Positions 36,123 through 44,400 of a stretch of DNA of 64,000 bases are shown one piece after another. The notes under the pieces are model-generated. The model saw only the letters and a list, made by a program, of their open reading frames with translations, ran no database searches and had not been told where the DNA came from. A program made the translations under genes and the position numbers. The stretch is taken from the NCBI RefSeq assembly GCF_008245225.1, contig NZ_VTAW01000009.1, positions 62,001 to 126,000 on the forward strand, given 5' to 3'. This DNA is from Natrialba swarupiae. Lineage in GTDB: Archaea; Halobacteriota; Halobacteria; Halobacteriales; Natrialbaceae. Position 1 is the stretch's first letter. Each line of letters begins with the position of its first letter.

Positions 36123-37565
36123 ATGGAGAGCAGAAACGATCGAGTATCTGAATACAGATCACACCTCGGTCGACGATCACTATTACGGACGAGCGCTGCT
36201 GCCCTTGCAGGGATCGTGACGATGTCGGGGACGGCGATGGCTGCTGACGAAGCGGCGGGCGGCGCGAGCGGTCCGATCGTGTGTGTGGGAAGCGGACTTA
36301 GCGTCGACGCGTTCGACGCGGTGACCGGGGAGCACGAGTGGACGTTCCCGACCGAAGGCAGTGCGTGGTCTTCACCAACTGTCGTCGATGGAACCGTCTA
36401 TTTCGGGTGTAACGGAGACGAAGAATCCGACGCGACCCTCTATGCGGTCGACGCAACAACCGGAGACGAAATCTGGCGTTTTACCGATCCCGGTGACTGG
36501 GTATTCTCCTCCCCGACTGTCGTCGACGGGACGGTCTACGTCGGTGAAGGCGGTGGAACTGCGACCGACGACTGGGATTATTCGGTGTTTGCAGTCGACG
36601 CAGAGACAGGGGACGGGATCTGGGAGTTCGAGGGTGTCGACGACCAAGTACAGTCTTCACCGTACGTCTCCGATGGAACCGTGTACGTTGGGTCACACGA
36701 TGGGAGTCTCTACGCGATCGACGACGAAACGGGAGACGAAGAGTGGTCGTTCGACCCCGATAGGGGAAGGATCACCTCCTCACCAACTGTCGTCGATGGC
36801 ACCGTCTACGTCGGTGAGGAGTGGGCAGGGTTGCACGCGGTAGACGCCGACACGGGTGATCCCGAGTGGTCGGTCACCACCGGTATTTCGGGTGTTGCAT
36901 CGTCGCCCACAGTGGTCGACGGTGTGGTCTACTTCGGCGAGGGGAACTCCGGGTTACACTCCGGAAGTCTGCATGCTGTCGACGCAGCCACGGGCGATCT
37001 CGAGTGGTCGTTCACCGAACCGAACGCGCCAGTCACGTCGTCCCCGACGGTAGCCGATGGAATTGTCTACGTCGGCGAAGGATACCACAGCAGAGACGGT
37101 GATCTGTACGCCGTCGACGCGGAGACAGGAGATCTCGAGTGGACGTTTACGAACCCGGAGAGTAACCCGATCTGGTCGTCCCCTACCGTGTACGACGGAA
37201 CTGTCTACGTGAGTCTACAGGGAGCATCTCTGTACGCACTGGACGCTGCAACGGGGGACGATCAGTGGTCTGCGGATGGTCTCGGATACACCGTTCGATC
37301 GTCACCGACAGTGGTAGCCGATCCCGAGAACGGGCACAGCGTCGACTCGAGGGTCAAGTTGGGGACACTCGGCCACCACCACGAACGGGCGGACACGAGC
37401 AACGGTAGTGACGAGTCGACGCTCGCGGACTACGCCAACGACGACGGAGAGGTTGATTCCAGCGGTCTCGGTAACGCCTTCAGCGACTGGCAGTCAGGAG
37501 AGATCAGTTCTCAGGATCTGGGTGAAGCCTTTAGCGCTTGGCAGAGCGGAGATCCTGTCGTATAA
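36123..37565 (+). CDS. exported PQQ-type beta-propeller with dockerin-like C-terminus
   Basis: 480 residues from MESRNDRVSEYRSHLGRRSLLRTSAAALAG, which contains the Tat motif RRSLLR and a signal sequence; a start 25 codons upstream is possible. Seven to eight blades follow the pattern SSPTVVDGTVYVG...LYAVDAETGDLEW, a PQQ-like propeller, although the coenzyme ligands are not evident. The C-terminal 45 residues (ADYANDDGEVDSSGLGNAFSDW and ISSQDLGEAFSAW) are a dockerin-like duplication with Asp-rich loops that may bind calcium. It stands alone. Family members are extracellular and often of unknown role. Confidence 0.85.
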   Translation: MESRNDRVSEYRSHLGRRSLLRTSAAALAGIVTMSGTAMAADEAAGGASGPIVCVGSGLSVDAFDAVTGEHEWTFPTEGSAWSSPTVVDGTVYFGCNGDEESDATLYAVDATTGDEIWRFTDPGDWVFSSPTVVDGTVYVGEGGGTATDDWDYSVFAVDAETGDGIWEFEGVDDQVQSSPYVSDGTVYVGSHDGSLYAIDDETGDEEWSFDPDRGRITSSPTVVDGTVYVGEEWAGLHAVDADTGDPEWSVTTGISGVASSPTVVDGVVYFGEGNSGLHSGSLHAVDAATGDLEWSFTEPNAPVTSSPTVADGIVYVGEGYHSRDGDLYAVDAETGDLEWTFTNPESNPIWSSPTVYDGTVYVSLQGASLYALDAATGDDQWSADGLGYTVRSSPTVVADPENGHSVDSRVKLGTLGHHHERADTSNGSDESTLADYANDDGEVDSSGLGNAFSDWQSGEISSQDLGEAFSAWQSGDPVV

Positions 37566-37870
37566 TTGTCCGGATCTCGTGTTTCGTCTCGGTCTCCTCG
37601 GGAGCCAACCAGCGCGGTATTACTCGTTCTACTCACGGATATCCGTCGTAGAAAGAGCCAATGGAAGGGTTGGGAACGACGCCGAGACGCTCACTTCGCT
37701 GCACGCCTCGTCTATTTCAAATCCCTCGACGGCTGTTGCTGCTTACGTATTGTTCGCAGCAAAAAGCCGGTGGAAGGGATTGTGAACCACGGTCGCAGCG
37801 AAGCTGCTCTCTGGTTCAAATCCCTCGACGGCTTGCTTCGCTCCTCACGTGACGTTCGTCGCAGAAGGCA
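37566..37870. repeat. alternating direct and inverted copies of the tRNA-Thr 3' end
   Basis: Besides the tRNA's own T arm and acceptor (37868-37892), four related copies occur. Inverted copies are at 37813-37836 and 37715-37733, and direct diverged copies at 37766-37788 and 37655-37678. All share the GGGATTTGAA / TTCAAATCCC core and the CCGG segment. Neighbouring copies can pair: 37715-37788 also holds a nested stem TTGCTGC / GCAGCAA. A separate hairpin GCAGC-GAA-GCTGC lies near 37795-37807. No gene is seen. Confidence 0.7.
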
Positions 37871-37944
37871 AGCCGGTGGAGGGATTTGAACCCTCGACCT
37901 AATCCTTACGAAGGATTCGCTCTGCCAGTCTGAGCTACACCGGC
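37871..37944 (-). tRNA. tRNA-Thr (anticodon CGT)
   Basis: A complete cloverleaf, 74 nt. The acceptor GCCGGTG pairs with CACCGGC and the discriminator is T. The D arm is GCTC...GAGC. The anticodon stem AATCC/GGATT has loop TTCGTAA, giving anticodon CGT, which reads ACG codons. The T arm GAGGG/CCCTC has loop TTCAAAT. No CCA is encoded. Its 3' half is repeated in the downstream flank. Confidence 0.96.
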
Positions 37945-38118
37945 GCGCACCCACACCCCGGTTGGGATGTGGAGCGAGTGTACTCATTCATACGCTCGAT
38001 ACCGGGCATAAGGGTTGCGAATCGTTCCGATCGTGAGAGGAGTTGTGCGGTCTCCGCAGACGGCTCGTTCGGATTCGGAAAGACAGTTCCTTCGACCCCC
38101 CAGACAACCGGTGTCCGG

Positions 38119-39102
38119 TCACGCCCGCTCGAGGCGGACGTCGAGACAGACGTTGAGTTCGTGAGGGGCGTATGAGCGGACGGTTCGGCGGGTCTTGACG
38201 GTGACGTCGTAGCCCGGTTGTGCGGCCTCACGAATCGCGCGTTCACCCGGCCCGAACGGGTCGTCTTCGTGTTGGATGTCGTAGTAGTGAACGACGCAGT
38301 CCTCGCCCGCGATCGTCACGGCCGACTCGAGGAACTCGTCGGCGCTGTGTGGGAGATTCATCACGATGCGGTCGGCCCAGTCCTCGTACTCGGGTGCGAC
38401 TGCTCGCACGTCGTCGTGGACTGCGGTCACCCGGTCGGCGACGCCGTTTCGATCCGCGTTCTCGCGGAGATACTCGATCGCCTCGCCGTTGACGTCGACA
38501 CCGACGCACGTCCCACCGCGTTTCGTGAACGGGATCACGAACGGACCGACGCCCGCGAACATGTCGAACGCGTGCTCGCCGTCTGCAACCTGACTGGCGA
38601 CGCGGTGGCGCTCCGTCGCGAGTCGCGGGGAGAAATAGACGGCGGCGAGGTCGAGGGCGAACTCGCAGCCGTACTCCCGGTGGACGACCTCGGTGTTCTC
38701 GCCCGCGAGGACCTCCCAGTCGCGGACTCGCGTCTCGCCTTTGACCTTGGAGGCCTTGTTCAACACCGTATCGACGGGGAGATCGGACTCGATGACCGCC
38801 GCGGCGATCTCGTCTGCGCGTTCCTCGTCGTCTTCGTCGAGCAACACCGCCCGCCCCAATCGCTCGTAGGACGGATCGAATCCCAGGAGGTCGGCCGGCG
38901 TCGTCTGGGTGTCGCGCTCGACGGCGCTCCGGGTGCACACCTCGAGGTCGCCACTCACGGCGTCGGGGTCGACGACGGGGATGTAGAGATCTTCCCCCTC
39001 GACGTCGATCTCGTAGGCGTCGTCGATCAGATCAGCCTCCGCGAGTTCCCGACGCGTCGTCTCACCCTGCTCGCGGGACACGCGCACGAACGGGACGTCC
39101 AT
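38119..39102 (-). CDS. trm5: tRNA (guanine37-N1)-methyltransferase Trm5
   Basis: 327 residues of the Met-10+ class I methyltransferases, which methylate G37 of tRNAs to prevent frameshifting. SAM motif I is FDMFAGVGPFVIPF near 180, followed by CVGVDVNGEAIEYLREN and the catalytic motif MNLPHSADEFL near 250. The N-terminal recognition domain (ETTRRELAEADLIDD, LNKASKVKGETRVRDWEVLAGENTEVVHREYG in part) is typical. It lies near the tRNA-Thr gene, convergent with nothing obvious downstream. Confidence 0.94.
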   Translation of the reverse strand: MDVPFVRVSREQGETTRRELAEADLIDDAYEIDVEGEDLYIPVVDPDAVSGDLEVCTRSAVERDTQTTPADLLGFDPSYERLGRAVLLDEDDEERADEIAAAVIESDLPVDTVLNKASKVKGETRVRDWEVLAGENTEVVHREYGCEFALDLAAVYFSPRLATERHRVASQVADGEHAFDMFAGVGPFVIPFTKRGGTCVGVDVNGEAIEYLRENADRNGVADRVTAVHDDVRAVAPEYEDWADRIVMNLPHSADEFLESAVTIAGEDCVVHYYDIQHEDDPFGPGERAIREAAQPGYDVTVKTRRTVRSYAPHELNVCLDVRLERA

Positions 39103-39239
39103 ACACGTACTCGCCGACGGGGTGTCCTAACGCTGGCGTTTTCGTCGGCCCGCAGCGATGGTAGGCACGAACGTACGACGGCTCGACCGCATTCATCGAG
39201 GGTCGAAGCGCTTTCGGCGTTCCGGTGAGAGCGATCGGT

Positions 39240-39662
39240 ATGGGCGTTCGAATGCGGCTGACGGCCGTCGAGACGGTCCACGACGAGGGATCGTGGCTGT
39301 TCACGGTTCGCGACCGCCACGGCGAACTCGAAGAGATACTCCTCGTTCCCTGCGAGGACGGCGTCGAAGCGTGGATCAACCGCTGTACGCACGAGTCTCA
39401 GCGCTTCGACACCGGCAACGGGGCGGCAATGCGAGAGGGGCAAATCATCTGCCCGAAACACGGCTCGATGTTCGACTCCTGTAGCGGCTACTGCGACAAC
39501 GGCGAGGCCGCAGAGACGACGCTACCCTCGGTCGACGTGGCGGTCGACGACGGGACGGTCTACCTGACCGACGACGACGTCAACTACCTCCACGACGGGG
39601 GCATCGACGAGAACGAGGACGAGGACGATGGCCCCGCCTCGACCTCCCACCTCTCGTTTTGA
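39240..39662 (+). CDS. Rieske [2Fe-2S] ferredoxin-like protein
   Basis: 140 residues. The cluster ligands are in CTHESQRF (CxH) and CPKHGSMFD (CxxH), about 40-75. Further cysteines follow in DSCSGYC. It has no signal peptide or membrane segment, so it is a soluble Rieske protein of the nitrite reductase/NirD type, probably a redox partner. The start at 39240 (MGVRMRLTAVETV) is chosen; the internal ATG at 39252 is possible. The tail is acidic. Confidence 0.9.
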   Translation: MGVRMRLTAVETVHDEGSWLFTVRDRHGELEEILLVPCEDGVEAWINRCTHESQRFDTGNGAAMREGQIICPKHGSMFDSCSGYCDNGEAAETTLPSVDVAVDDGTVYLTDDDVNYLHDGGIDENEDEDDGPASTSHLSF

Positions 39663-39696
39663 GCGGCTTTATGGCCCTTCACTGACTGGTCGCCAC

Positions 39697-40095
39697 ATGG
39701 AACGACGAACCGTCTCGAGTGGAACCGAGTGGGAACCGAGAGTCGGCTACTCGCGGGCCGTCCGTGCCGGGTCACAGGTCCACGTCGCCGGCACGACCGC
39801 GACCGACGAAAACGGGGACGTCGTCGGCGTCGACGATCCGTACCGCCAGACCGAGCGGGCACTCGAGATCGTTCGCGAGGCGCTCGAAGCGGCCGGAGCC
39901 ACGGTCGATGACGTCGTCAGAACTCGCCTCTACGTGACGAACATCGACCACTGGGAGGAGATCGGGCGAGCACACGGCGAGGTCGTCGGCGAGGTACGAC
40001 CGGCGGCGAGCATGGTCGAGGTCGAACGCCTGATCGATCCCGATCATCTGGTCGAACTCGAGGCGGTCGCGGTCGTCGACGATAACGGCGAGTGA
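39697..40095 (+). CDS. RidA/YjgF family protein
   Basis: 132 residues. The RidA pattern is visible: VGYSRAVRAGSQVHVAGTTA at the N-terminus, RQTERALEIVREALEAAGATVDDVVRTRLYVTNIDHW in the middle, and PAASMVEVERLIDPDHLVELEAVAVV at the end. Arg residues near 105 in RPAAS fit the enamine/imine deaminase site. It detoxifies reactive enamines from pyridoxal enzymes. A second RidA is encoded at 62383, so two paralogues share the window. Confidence 0.9.
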   Translation: MERRTVSSGTEWEPRVGYSRAVRAGSQVHVAGTTATDENGDVVGVDDPYRQTERALEIVREALEAAGATVDDVVRTRLYVTNIDHWEEIGRAHGEVVGEVRPAASMVEVERLIDPDHLVELEAVAVVDDNGE

Positions 40096-40559
40096 CGAAC
40101 GTGCTCGATTCACTCGCATCGAGGTCCGTCGAACGGCCGTCTCGAATCGAGTCGACGGCGTTGCGGTCGTCGCTGACCAACCTATAGTAGCCACTGCAAG
40201 TCATTGCGCACCTGATCGCCAGACAGATCGGCGGTCAGTGTGCAAATCGTTGCAGTTGTTAGTATATCGTTTACGGTAGTAGACGAGGCGCGACCGACTC
40301 GCGCCACGAGAAGGTGACAGCGGACTGCGTTTCTCACACACCGATTCGTCTCGATGGCTGTGAGTGCTCGAGGCCGGTTCGGACGTCGGCGCTTGCGTGT
40401 GTCGTCGACCGGTGGTGGTCCGGTCGTCACGTCCGCGCGTTCGGAAAGGAGGCGTCCGCCGGCCGACACGGTGTGTGGACGATCGGTGCTCGCAGTCGGT
40501 GGCATGACACGAGAGCGGAAACTGACCACGAACGCTCTCGTTCCGTCTTGCAGGAACTC

Positions 40560-40655
40560 ACCTGGGCTTTCAGTGTTCCGAGGGGGAACACGAACGATTC
40601 CACGCCCCGGTCGTCCCGGGGCGCAGTCGACGCTACGACACACCGATACTTAAAA
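40560..40655 (-). ncRNA. candidate metal-regulated small RNA
   Basis: Downstream of the operator at 40677-40690, read on the minus strand, two strong hairpins follow: CGCCCCGG / CCGGGGCG (40603-40610, 40616-40623, loop TCGTC) and GTGTTCC / GGAACAC (40573-40579, 40585-40591, loop GAGGG). The region has no protein-like frame; the open frame there is arginine-rich. The exact ends are unknown and the boundaries given are guesses. It could also simply be structured intergenic DNA. Confidence 0.3.
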
Positions 40656-40690
40656 TTGACTAACCTAGAATATATTTTAGATGAGTCTAA
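40656..40690. promoter_or_regulatory. orphan metal-regulator operator and promoter
   Basis: TTAGA-TGAG-TCTAA at 40677-40690 is an inverted repeat identical in arms to the box before the metal-binding protein gene (43682-43695). A TATA-like TATATTTTA (40671-40679) and the half-site GACTAACC (about 40658-40665) adjoin. GACTAACC also occurs in the regulator's promoter. On the minus strand the order is box then TATA, as before the binding protein; on the plus strand it is half-site, TATA, box, as before the regulator. Direction is therefore ambiguous. Confidence 0.6.
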
Positions 40691-40815
40691 CTCAACTAGT
40701 GGGTGCGGTGTTACAGTGAGTGCTTCCGAGTGAGCGTCGTCCGACCGACGCCCCGATCGCCAAACGAACACGTGTTCGTGAGAATCGAAACGACCGGACG
40801 ACGTGGTCGAACGCT

Positions 40816-41805
40816 CTACGTGGTCGATAACAGAACGGAGAAGAGAAGAGCCAGTACGTAGAGGGCAATCGCGACGAGGATAATCATCGCACCGGTCGCG
40901 ATGTCCCACGAGTACGAGAGGAAGATACCCCCGAAGACGGCCGTCTGTCCGAGCAGTACCGACAGGAGGAGGCCGTGATCGAAGCTATTGGTGAGCACCA
41001 TCGCGGCCGCGACCGGAATAACGAGCATCCCGGCGACGAGAATCGCACCGAGGATCTGCATCGCGGCGACGACGACCAACGCGGTCAGGACGATCAACAG
41101 CGTGTCGTAGAACGCGACGTTGATCCGTGCGAGGCGTGCGGCCTCCCGATCGAACGTGATGAACAGTAACTGCTTGTGCGTGAGCGCGATCGTTCCGACG
41201 ACGACGAGCGTCAGCGCGACCATTAACTGGACGTTCTCGAACGGGACAAACAGGATGTCGCCGAACAGGTAGCTCTCGACCGTGGCGTGAAAGGTCACGC
41301 CGTAGGAGATGACGGCGATTCCGAGCGCGAAGCCGCCGGTGAGCATGATGGCGATCGGGATGTCGGCGTAGCCGTCGGTTTTGACTGCGACGTACTGTAT
41401 CGCGAGCGCCGCGATCGTCGCGACGATCAGGGCGAACGCCAGCGGGTAGTCGAACCGGGGGGCCGCCGCGCCGACGAACAGCCCGATCGCGACGCCGCCG
41501 AACGCCGTGTGTGCAAGCGCTTCGCCGATCAACGCCATCTGGCGGTTGACGAGGTACGCACCGACGACCGGAGCGGTGATGCCGATGAGAACACCGGCGG
41601 TGAACCCCCGCTGGAGAAAGCCGCTACAGACGAGCCACGTGTCGACGGCGTTACACGCACTCCCCCAGAAGGCGTCGTATATGACCGGGAATATCGTGAG
41701 GATGAACGCCGCGGAGACGACCATCATCACCGCGAGGCTTCCCAGAACGGCGTACTCCTCGCGGGTGGCCAGACGATGGGCGACTCCCTCGGCGGCCATC
41801 GTCAA
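40816..41805 (-). CDS. metal ABC transporter permease (ABC-3 family, ZnuB/MntB type)
   Basis: 329 residues with about nine membrane segments (YAVLGSLAVMMVVSAAFILTIFPVIY, VLIGITAPVVGAYLVNRQMALIGEALAHTAFGGVAIGLFVG, VVVAAMQILGAILVAGMLVIPVAAAMVLT and others cut by function). ALIGEALAHTAFGGVA and ILGAILVAGMLVIPVA are ABC-3 signatures. An N-terminal extension with a loop of two cysteines (ACNAVDTWLVC) precedes the core. It overlaps the ATPase gene by 4 bp and is last in the operon. Confidence 0.92.
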   Translation of the reverse strand: MTMAAEGVAHRLATREEYAVLGSLAVMMVVSAAFILTIFPVIYDAFWGSACNAVDTWLVCSGFLQRGFTAGVLIGITAPVVGAYLVNRQMALIGEALAHTAFGGVAIGLFVGAAAPRFDYPLAFALIVATIAALAIQYVAVKTDGYADIPIAIMLTGGFALGIAVISYGVTFHATVESYLFGDILFVPFENVQLMVALTLVVVGTIALTHKQLLFITFDREAARLARINVAFYDTLLIVLTALVVVAAMQILGAILVAGMLVIPVAAAMVLTNSFDHGLLLSVLLGQTAVFGGIFLSYSWDIATGAMIILVAIALYVLALLFSVLLSTT

Positions 41806-42554
41806 TCACCCGCCGCTGGTGCCCACGAACTGGCGACCCGCGCGGAACTGTACACGTCCTCGAGCACGCCGCTCTCGAGGAACTGTTCTGTCTCGGAGTG
41901 TTCGTACAGTTCGCAGTCGAGACAGGCCATCGTATCGGCGTGTTCGGCGACGACGCCGATGTCGTGTTCGATCAGAACGATCGTGATGCCGTCGTCGTTG
42001 AGGTCGTCCAGCAGGTCGTAGAACCGATCGACGGAGTGGGCGTCGACGCCAACCGTCGGCTCGTCGAGTGCGAGCAGATCGGCCTCGGAGGCGAGCGCTC
42101 TCGCGATGTACGCACGCTGTTTCTGCCCGCCGGAGAGTTGGCTGATCCGTCGCCCCGCAAGGTGATCCATCTCGACTTGCGCGAGCGCGTCGTCGACGAT
42201 CCGGTGGTCGTCGGCGTTCAGCCGTCGCAACCCGGCGTGTGCGTATCGGCCCATCTCGACGACTTCGCGAACCGTGACGGGCATCATCGAGTCGGATTCC
42301 GAAGACTGCTGTGAGACGTAGCCAAGACGGGCACCATCCGAAAACGCCGAAGCCGGCGTACCGAAGAGTTCGACCGATCCGGTATCGGGCGTTCGTAGAC
42401 CCAGCATGATCTTCAACAGCGTCGTCTTTCCCGAGCCGTTCGGCCCGATCAACCCGAGAAACTCCCCGTCGTCGACCGAGAGCGTGACGTCTCTCACGAC
42501 CGGCTGGCGGTCGTACCCGAAACTCACGTTCTCGAGAGCGATTGCAGTAGTCAT
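41802..42554 (-). CDS. metal ABC transporter ATPase (ZnuC/MntB type)
   Basis: 250 residues from MTTAIALENVSFGYDRQ; a start 10 codons earlier is weaker. Walker A is GPNGSGKTTLLKIMLG, signature LSGGQKQRAYIARALA, Walker B LLALDEPTVGVD, and H-loop IEHDIG. A C-terminal extension with Cys and His (ACLDCELYEHSE) resembles manganese/zinc ATPases that sense metal. It follows the binding protein by about 70 bp. Confidence 0.93.
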   Translation of the reverse strand: MTTAIALENVSFGYDRQPVVRDVTLSVDDGEFLGLIGPNGSGKTTLLKIMLGLRTPDTGSVELFGTPASAFSDGARLGYVSQQSSESDSMMPVTVREVVEMGRYAHAGLRRLNADDHRIVDDALAQVEMDHLAGRRISQLSGGQKQRAYIARALASEADLLALDEPTVGVDAHSVDRFYDLLDDLNDDGITIVLIEHDIGVVAEHADTMACLDCELYEHSETEQFLESGVLEDVYSSARVASSWAPAAGD

Positions 42555-42623
42555 AGTGATGAGTATGAGCGGAACGTAATTCAATCTTTGTATCGCCTAT
42601 ATCCTGTATTCGATCCGGCTAAA

Positions 42624-43631
42624 TCACTCCGTTTGGAGTGCCTCCTCGAGCGTCGGGAAGTTTACGTCACGATAGTGCTCGACGTACCCCCAGTCCTGTT
42701 CGTGATACTCCGGGAGCTGGGTTTCGACGGGCGAGATCGGGAGCACTTCGGCGTCGGTTTCGGCGGCGATCGACTCTGCCAGATTATTGGGTTCGCCGAC
42801 GTCGTAGAGCACGTGCTCGAGACCGTACTCGTCCATGACACTCTCGATCTCCTCGACGTCCTGGGCCGAGGCCTCGTCGTCGGGGGAGGTGCCAACGGGC
42901 GAGAAGATATCGAGGTCGTACCGTCGGTGCCACCACTGGAACGAGTCGTGGGTTCCGACGATCAACTGATCGACGGTCGCACGGTCGACGATCGCTTCGA
43001 ACTCCTCGTGGACCGCCTGGAGTTCGTCGTTGAACGCGTCCGCGTTCGCCTCGTACTCGTCGGCGTTGTCCGGGTCGAACGCCGCGAGTTCGTCCGCGAT
43101 GTTGTCGACCATGGTCTGACACTCGACGGGATCCATCCAGACGTGCTCGTCGTCGTCCTCCGCGGGGCTATCGAAGAACTCGATTCCCTCGGCGGCTTCG
43201 ATCACGTGAACGTCACCATCCTCCTCGAGTGACGAAGCGGCGTCGTCCTGCCAGCTGGCGAAATCGCGAAGGTAGATGAAGACGTCCGACTCCTCGACGT
43301 CCGAGACGACGCCTGGGCCGGGATCGAACTCGTGGCCGTGTTCACCAATCGGGACGAGATCGACGACCTCCATCTGGTCTCCCGTGACGTTGCGCGTGAG
43401 ATCCCACAGGGCGAGAAATCCGGTCGAAACGGTGTACTCCGTCTGGTCGCTGGTGTCGTCCGTCTCGGACTCCGACCCGTCGTCGGTTCCGGTGCCCGTA
43501 CCGTTCGAGTCGTCCTGTGGGTCGTCGCCGACACAGCCGGCGATGCCAGCGAGGAGTCCGCCTGCGCCGGCCAGTGCCGTCCGTCTCGTAACCCCATACC
43601 GCTTCGTATCGCTCGTTTCGTCTATCATCAC
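42624..43631 (-). CDS. zinc/manganese-binding lipoprotein (cluster A-I)
   Basis: 335 residues. A Tat motif (VTRRTALAGAGG) and lipobox ending at Cys33 (GIAGC) mark a lipoprotein. The metal ligands of cluster A-I proteins are visible: His100 in GEHGHEFDP, His163 in DEHVWMDP and His228 in GTHDSF, plus an acidic residue near YDVGEPN (about 300). Three histidines are typical of zinc binders, whereas manganese binders usually replace the third with Glu. The low-complexity linker after Cys33 is Asp/Thr-rich. It leads the operon to the ATPase and permease and lies under an operator that overlaps the end of the regulator gene. Confidence 0.9.
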   Translation of the reverse strand: MMIDETSDTKRYGVTRRTALAGAGGLLAGIAGCVGDDPQDDSNGTGTGTDDGSESETDDTSDQTEYTVSTGFLALWDLTRNVTGDQMEVVDLVPIGEHGHEFDPGPGVVSDVEESDVFIYLRDFASWQDDAASSLEEDGDVHVIEAAEGIEFFDSPAEDDDEHVWMDPVECQTMVDNIADELAAFDPDNADEYEANADAFNDELQAVHEEFEAIVDRATVDQLIVGTHDSFQWWHRRYDLDIFSPVGTSPDDEASAQDVEEIESVMDEYGLEHVLYDVGEPNNLAESIAAETDAEVLPISPVETQLPEYHEQDWGYVEHYRDVNFPTLEEALQTE

Positions 43632-43681
43632 GAGGAGTTTGCAGTAGCTAAATAAAGTACCTTACGGTACAACAAAATAAA

Positions 43682-43695
43682 TTAGATTTGTCTAA
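43682..43695. promoter_or_regulatory. metal-regulator operator before the binding-protein gene
   Basis: TTAGA-TTTG-TCTAA, a perfect inverted repeat about 50 bp upstream of the transporter start, followed on the minus strand by a TATA-like AATTTATTTT. It overlaps the last codons of the regulator gene, whose stop is 43692-43694. A second inverted repeat GTACC-TTAC-GGTAC (43657-43670) lies at the expected transcription start. Confidence 0.7.
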
Positions 43696-44381
43696 ATACC
43701 TTCTCGGTCGCTGTTCGTTATCGACGCTCCCCAGACGAGATTGGCGACGTCGGCCGGTAACGGTACTGACTCGTCGCGTCCGACCGGGGACACCGTGACC
43801 ATCCCAAACGGTGCGACCGATTCGATGGTGAGTGCAGTCTCCGGGACGATCTGCCGGTTCGAGAGGTACTCGAGAACCCCGTCGTCGCGATCGTCAACCT
43901 CCAGGACGACGACGGTCTTGCCTTCCGCGAACGCGGACAGCTGGTTACCGCGCGGACGGTCGGGAACGTCGAGCGACGCCGTCGGGATCGGTGCACCGTG
44001 AGGGTCGGTCGTGGGGTCGTCCAGTTCGTCAGCGAGACACGCCACGAGTCTGTCACTAATGTGGTGTTCGAGCCGATCCGCTTCGTCGTGTACGTCGCTC
44101 AGCCGGTAGCCAAACTTGGCCGTGAGATACGTCTCGAGCAACCGGTGGTTCCGGACGAGCCGGAGGGCGACCTGTTCACCCGCCTCGGTCAACACCGCAC
44201 CGTTGTACTTCTCGTATTCGACGTAATCGTTCGACTCGAGAGTTGAAAACATGCTCGTCGCCGTAGGTGCGGTCACCCCGAGATAATCCGCAATCTGGGA
44301 CGTTCGTACTCGAGCGCCGTTGTACTCGGTCTGTAGCTCGTAGATCGCCTTGAGATAATCCTCCATGACGGTACTCGGCAT
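43692..44381 (-). CDS. DtxR/MntR-family metal-dependent repressor with FeoA-type domain
   Basis: 229 residues. An N-terminal winged helix (MEDYLKAIYELQTEYNGARVRTSQIADYLGVTAPTATSMFSTLE, cut here by role) precedes the dimerisation and metal-binding domain with the usual acidic and His residues (DEADRLEHHISDRLVACL). The C-terminal SH3-like FeoA domain follows (LTIESVAPFGMVTVSPVG). Such repressors sense Mn(II) or Fe(II). It is transcribed toward the transporter operon, and its own promoter carries a GTTAG-N6-CTAAC palindrome, which suggests autoregulation. Confidence 0.92.
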   Translation of the reverse strand: MPSTVMEDYLKAIYELQTEYNGARVRTSQIADYLGVTAPTATSMFSTLESNDYVEYEKYNGAVLTEAGEQVALRLVRNHRLLETYLTAKFGYRLSDVHDEADRLEHHISDRLVACLADELDDPTTDPHGAPIPTASLDVPDRPRGNQLSAFAEGKTVVVLEVDDRDDGVLEYLSNRQIVPETALTIESVAPFGMVTVSPVGRDESVPLPADVANLVWGASITNSDREGI

Positions 44382-44384
44382 GGT

Positions 44385-44400
44385 GTTAGATGGGGCTAAC
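44385..44400. promoter_or_regulatory. operator-like palindrome at the regulator's own start
   Basis: GTTAG-ATGGGG-CTAAC, 4-19 bp upstream of the regulator ATG. A TATA-like AATATTAATA lies just upstream on the minus strand (44402-44410) and the half-site GACTAACC (44427-44434, reversed) beyond. This arrangement fits binding at the transcription start. Confidence 0.6.

Larger units (their letters stand above)
40096..40815. other. 720-bp gene-free region with an orphan metal-box promoter
   Basis: No ORF with haloarchaeal character. The left part includes AT-rich DNA (40255-40275). Two GC-rich hairpins stand at 40573-40591 and 40603-40623, and a promoter-like element at 40656-40690 resembles those of the regulator and the transporter nearby. 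See the separate entries. Confidence 0.5.

Noticed and set aside
37566-37870. Second tRNA gene
   Set aside because: The related segments contain only the T-arm/acceptor portion; no D arm or anticodon stem accompanies them.
40182-40643. Minus-strand open frame in the gene-free region
   Set aside because: Arg/Pro/Thr-rich translation without haloarchaeal character; the hairpins and operator suggest non-coding function.
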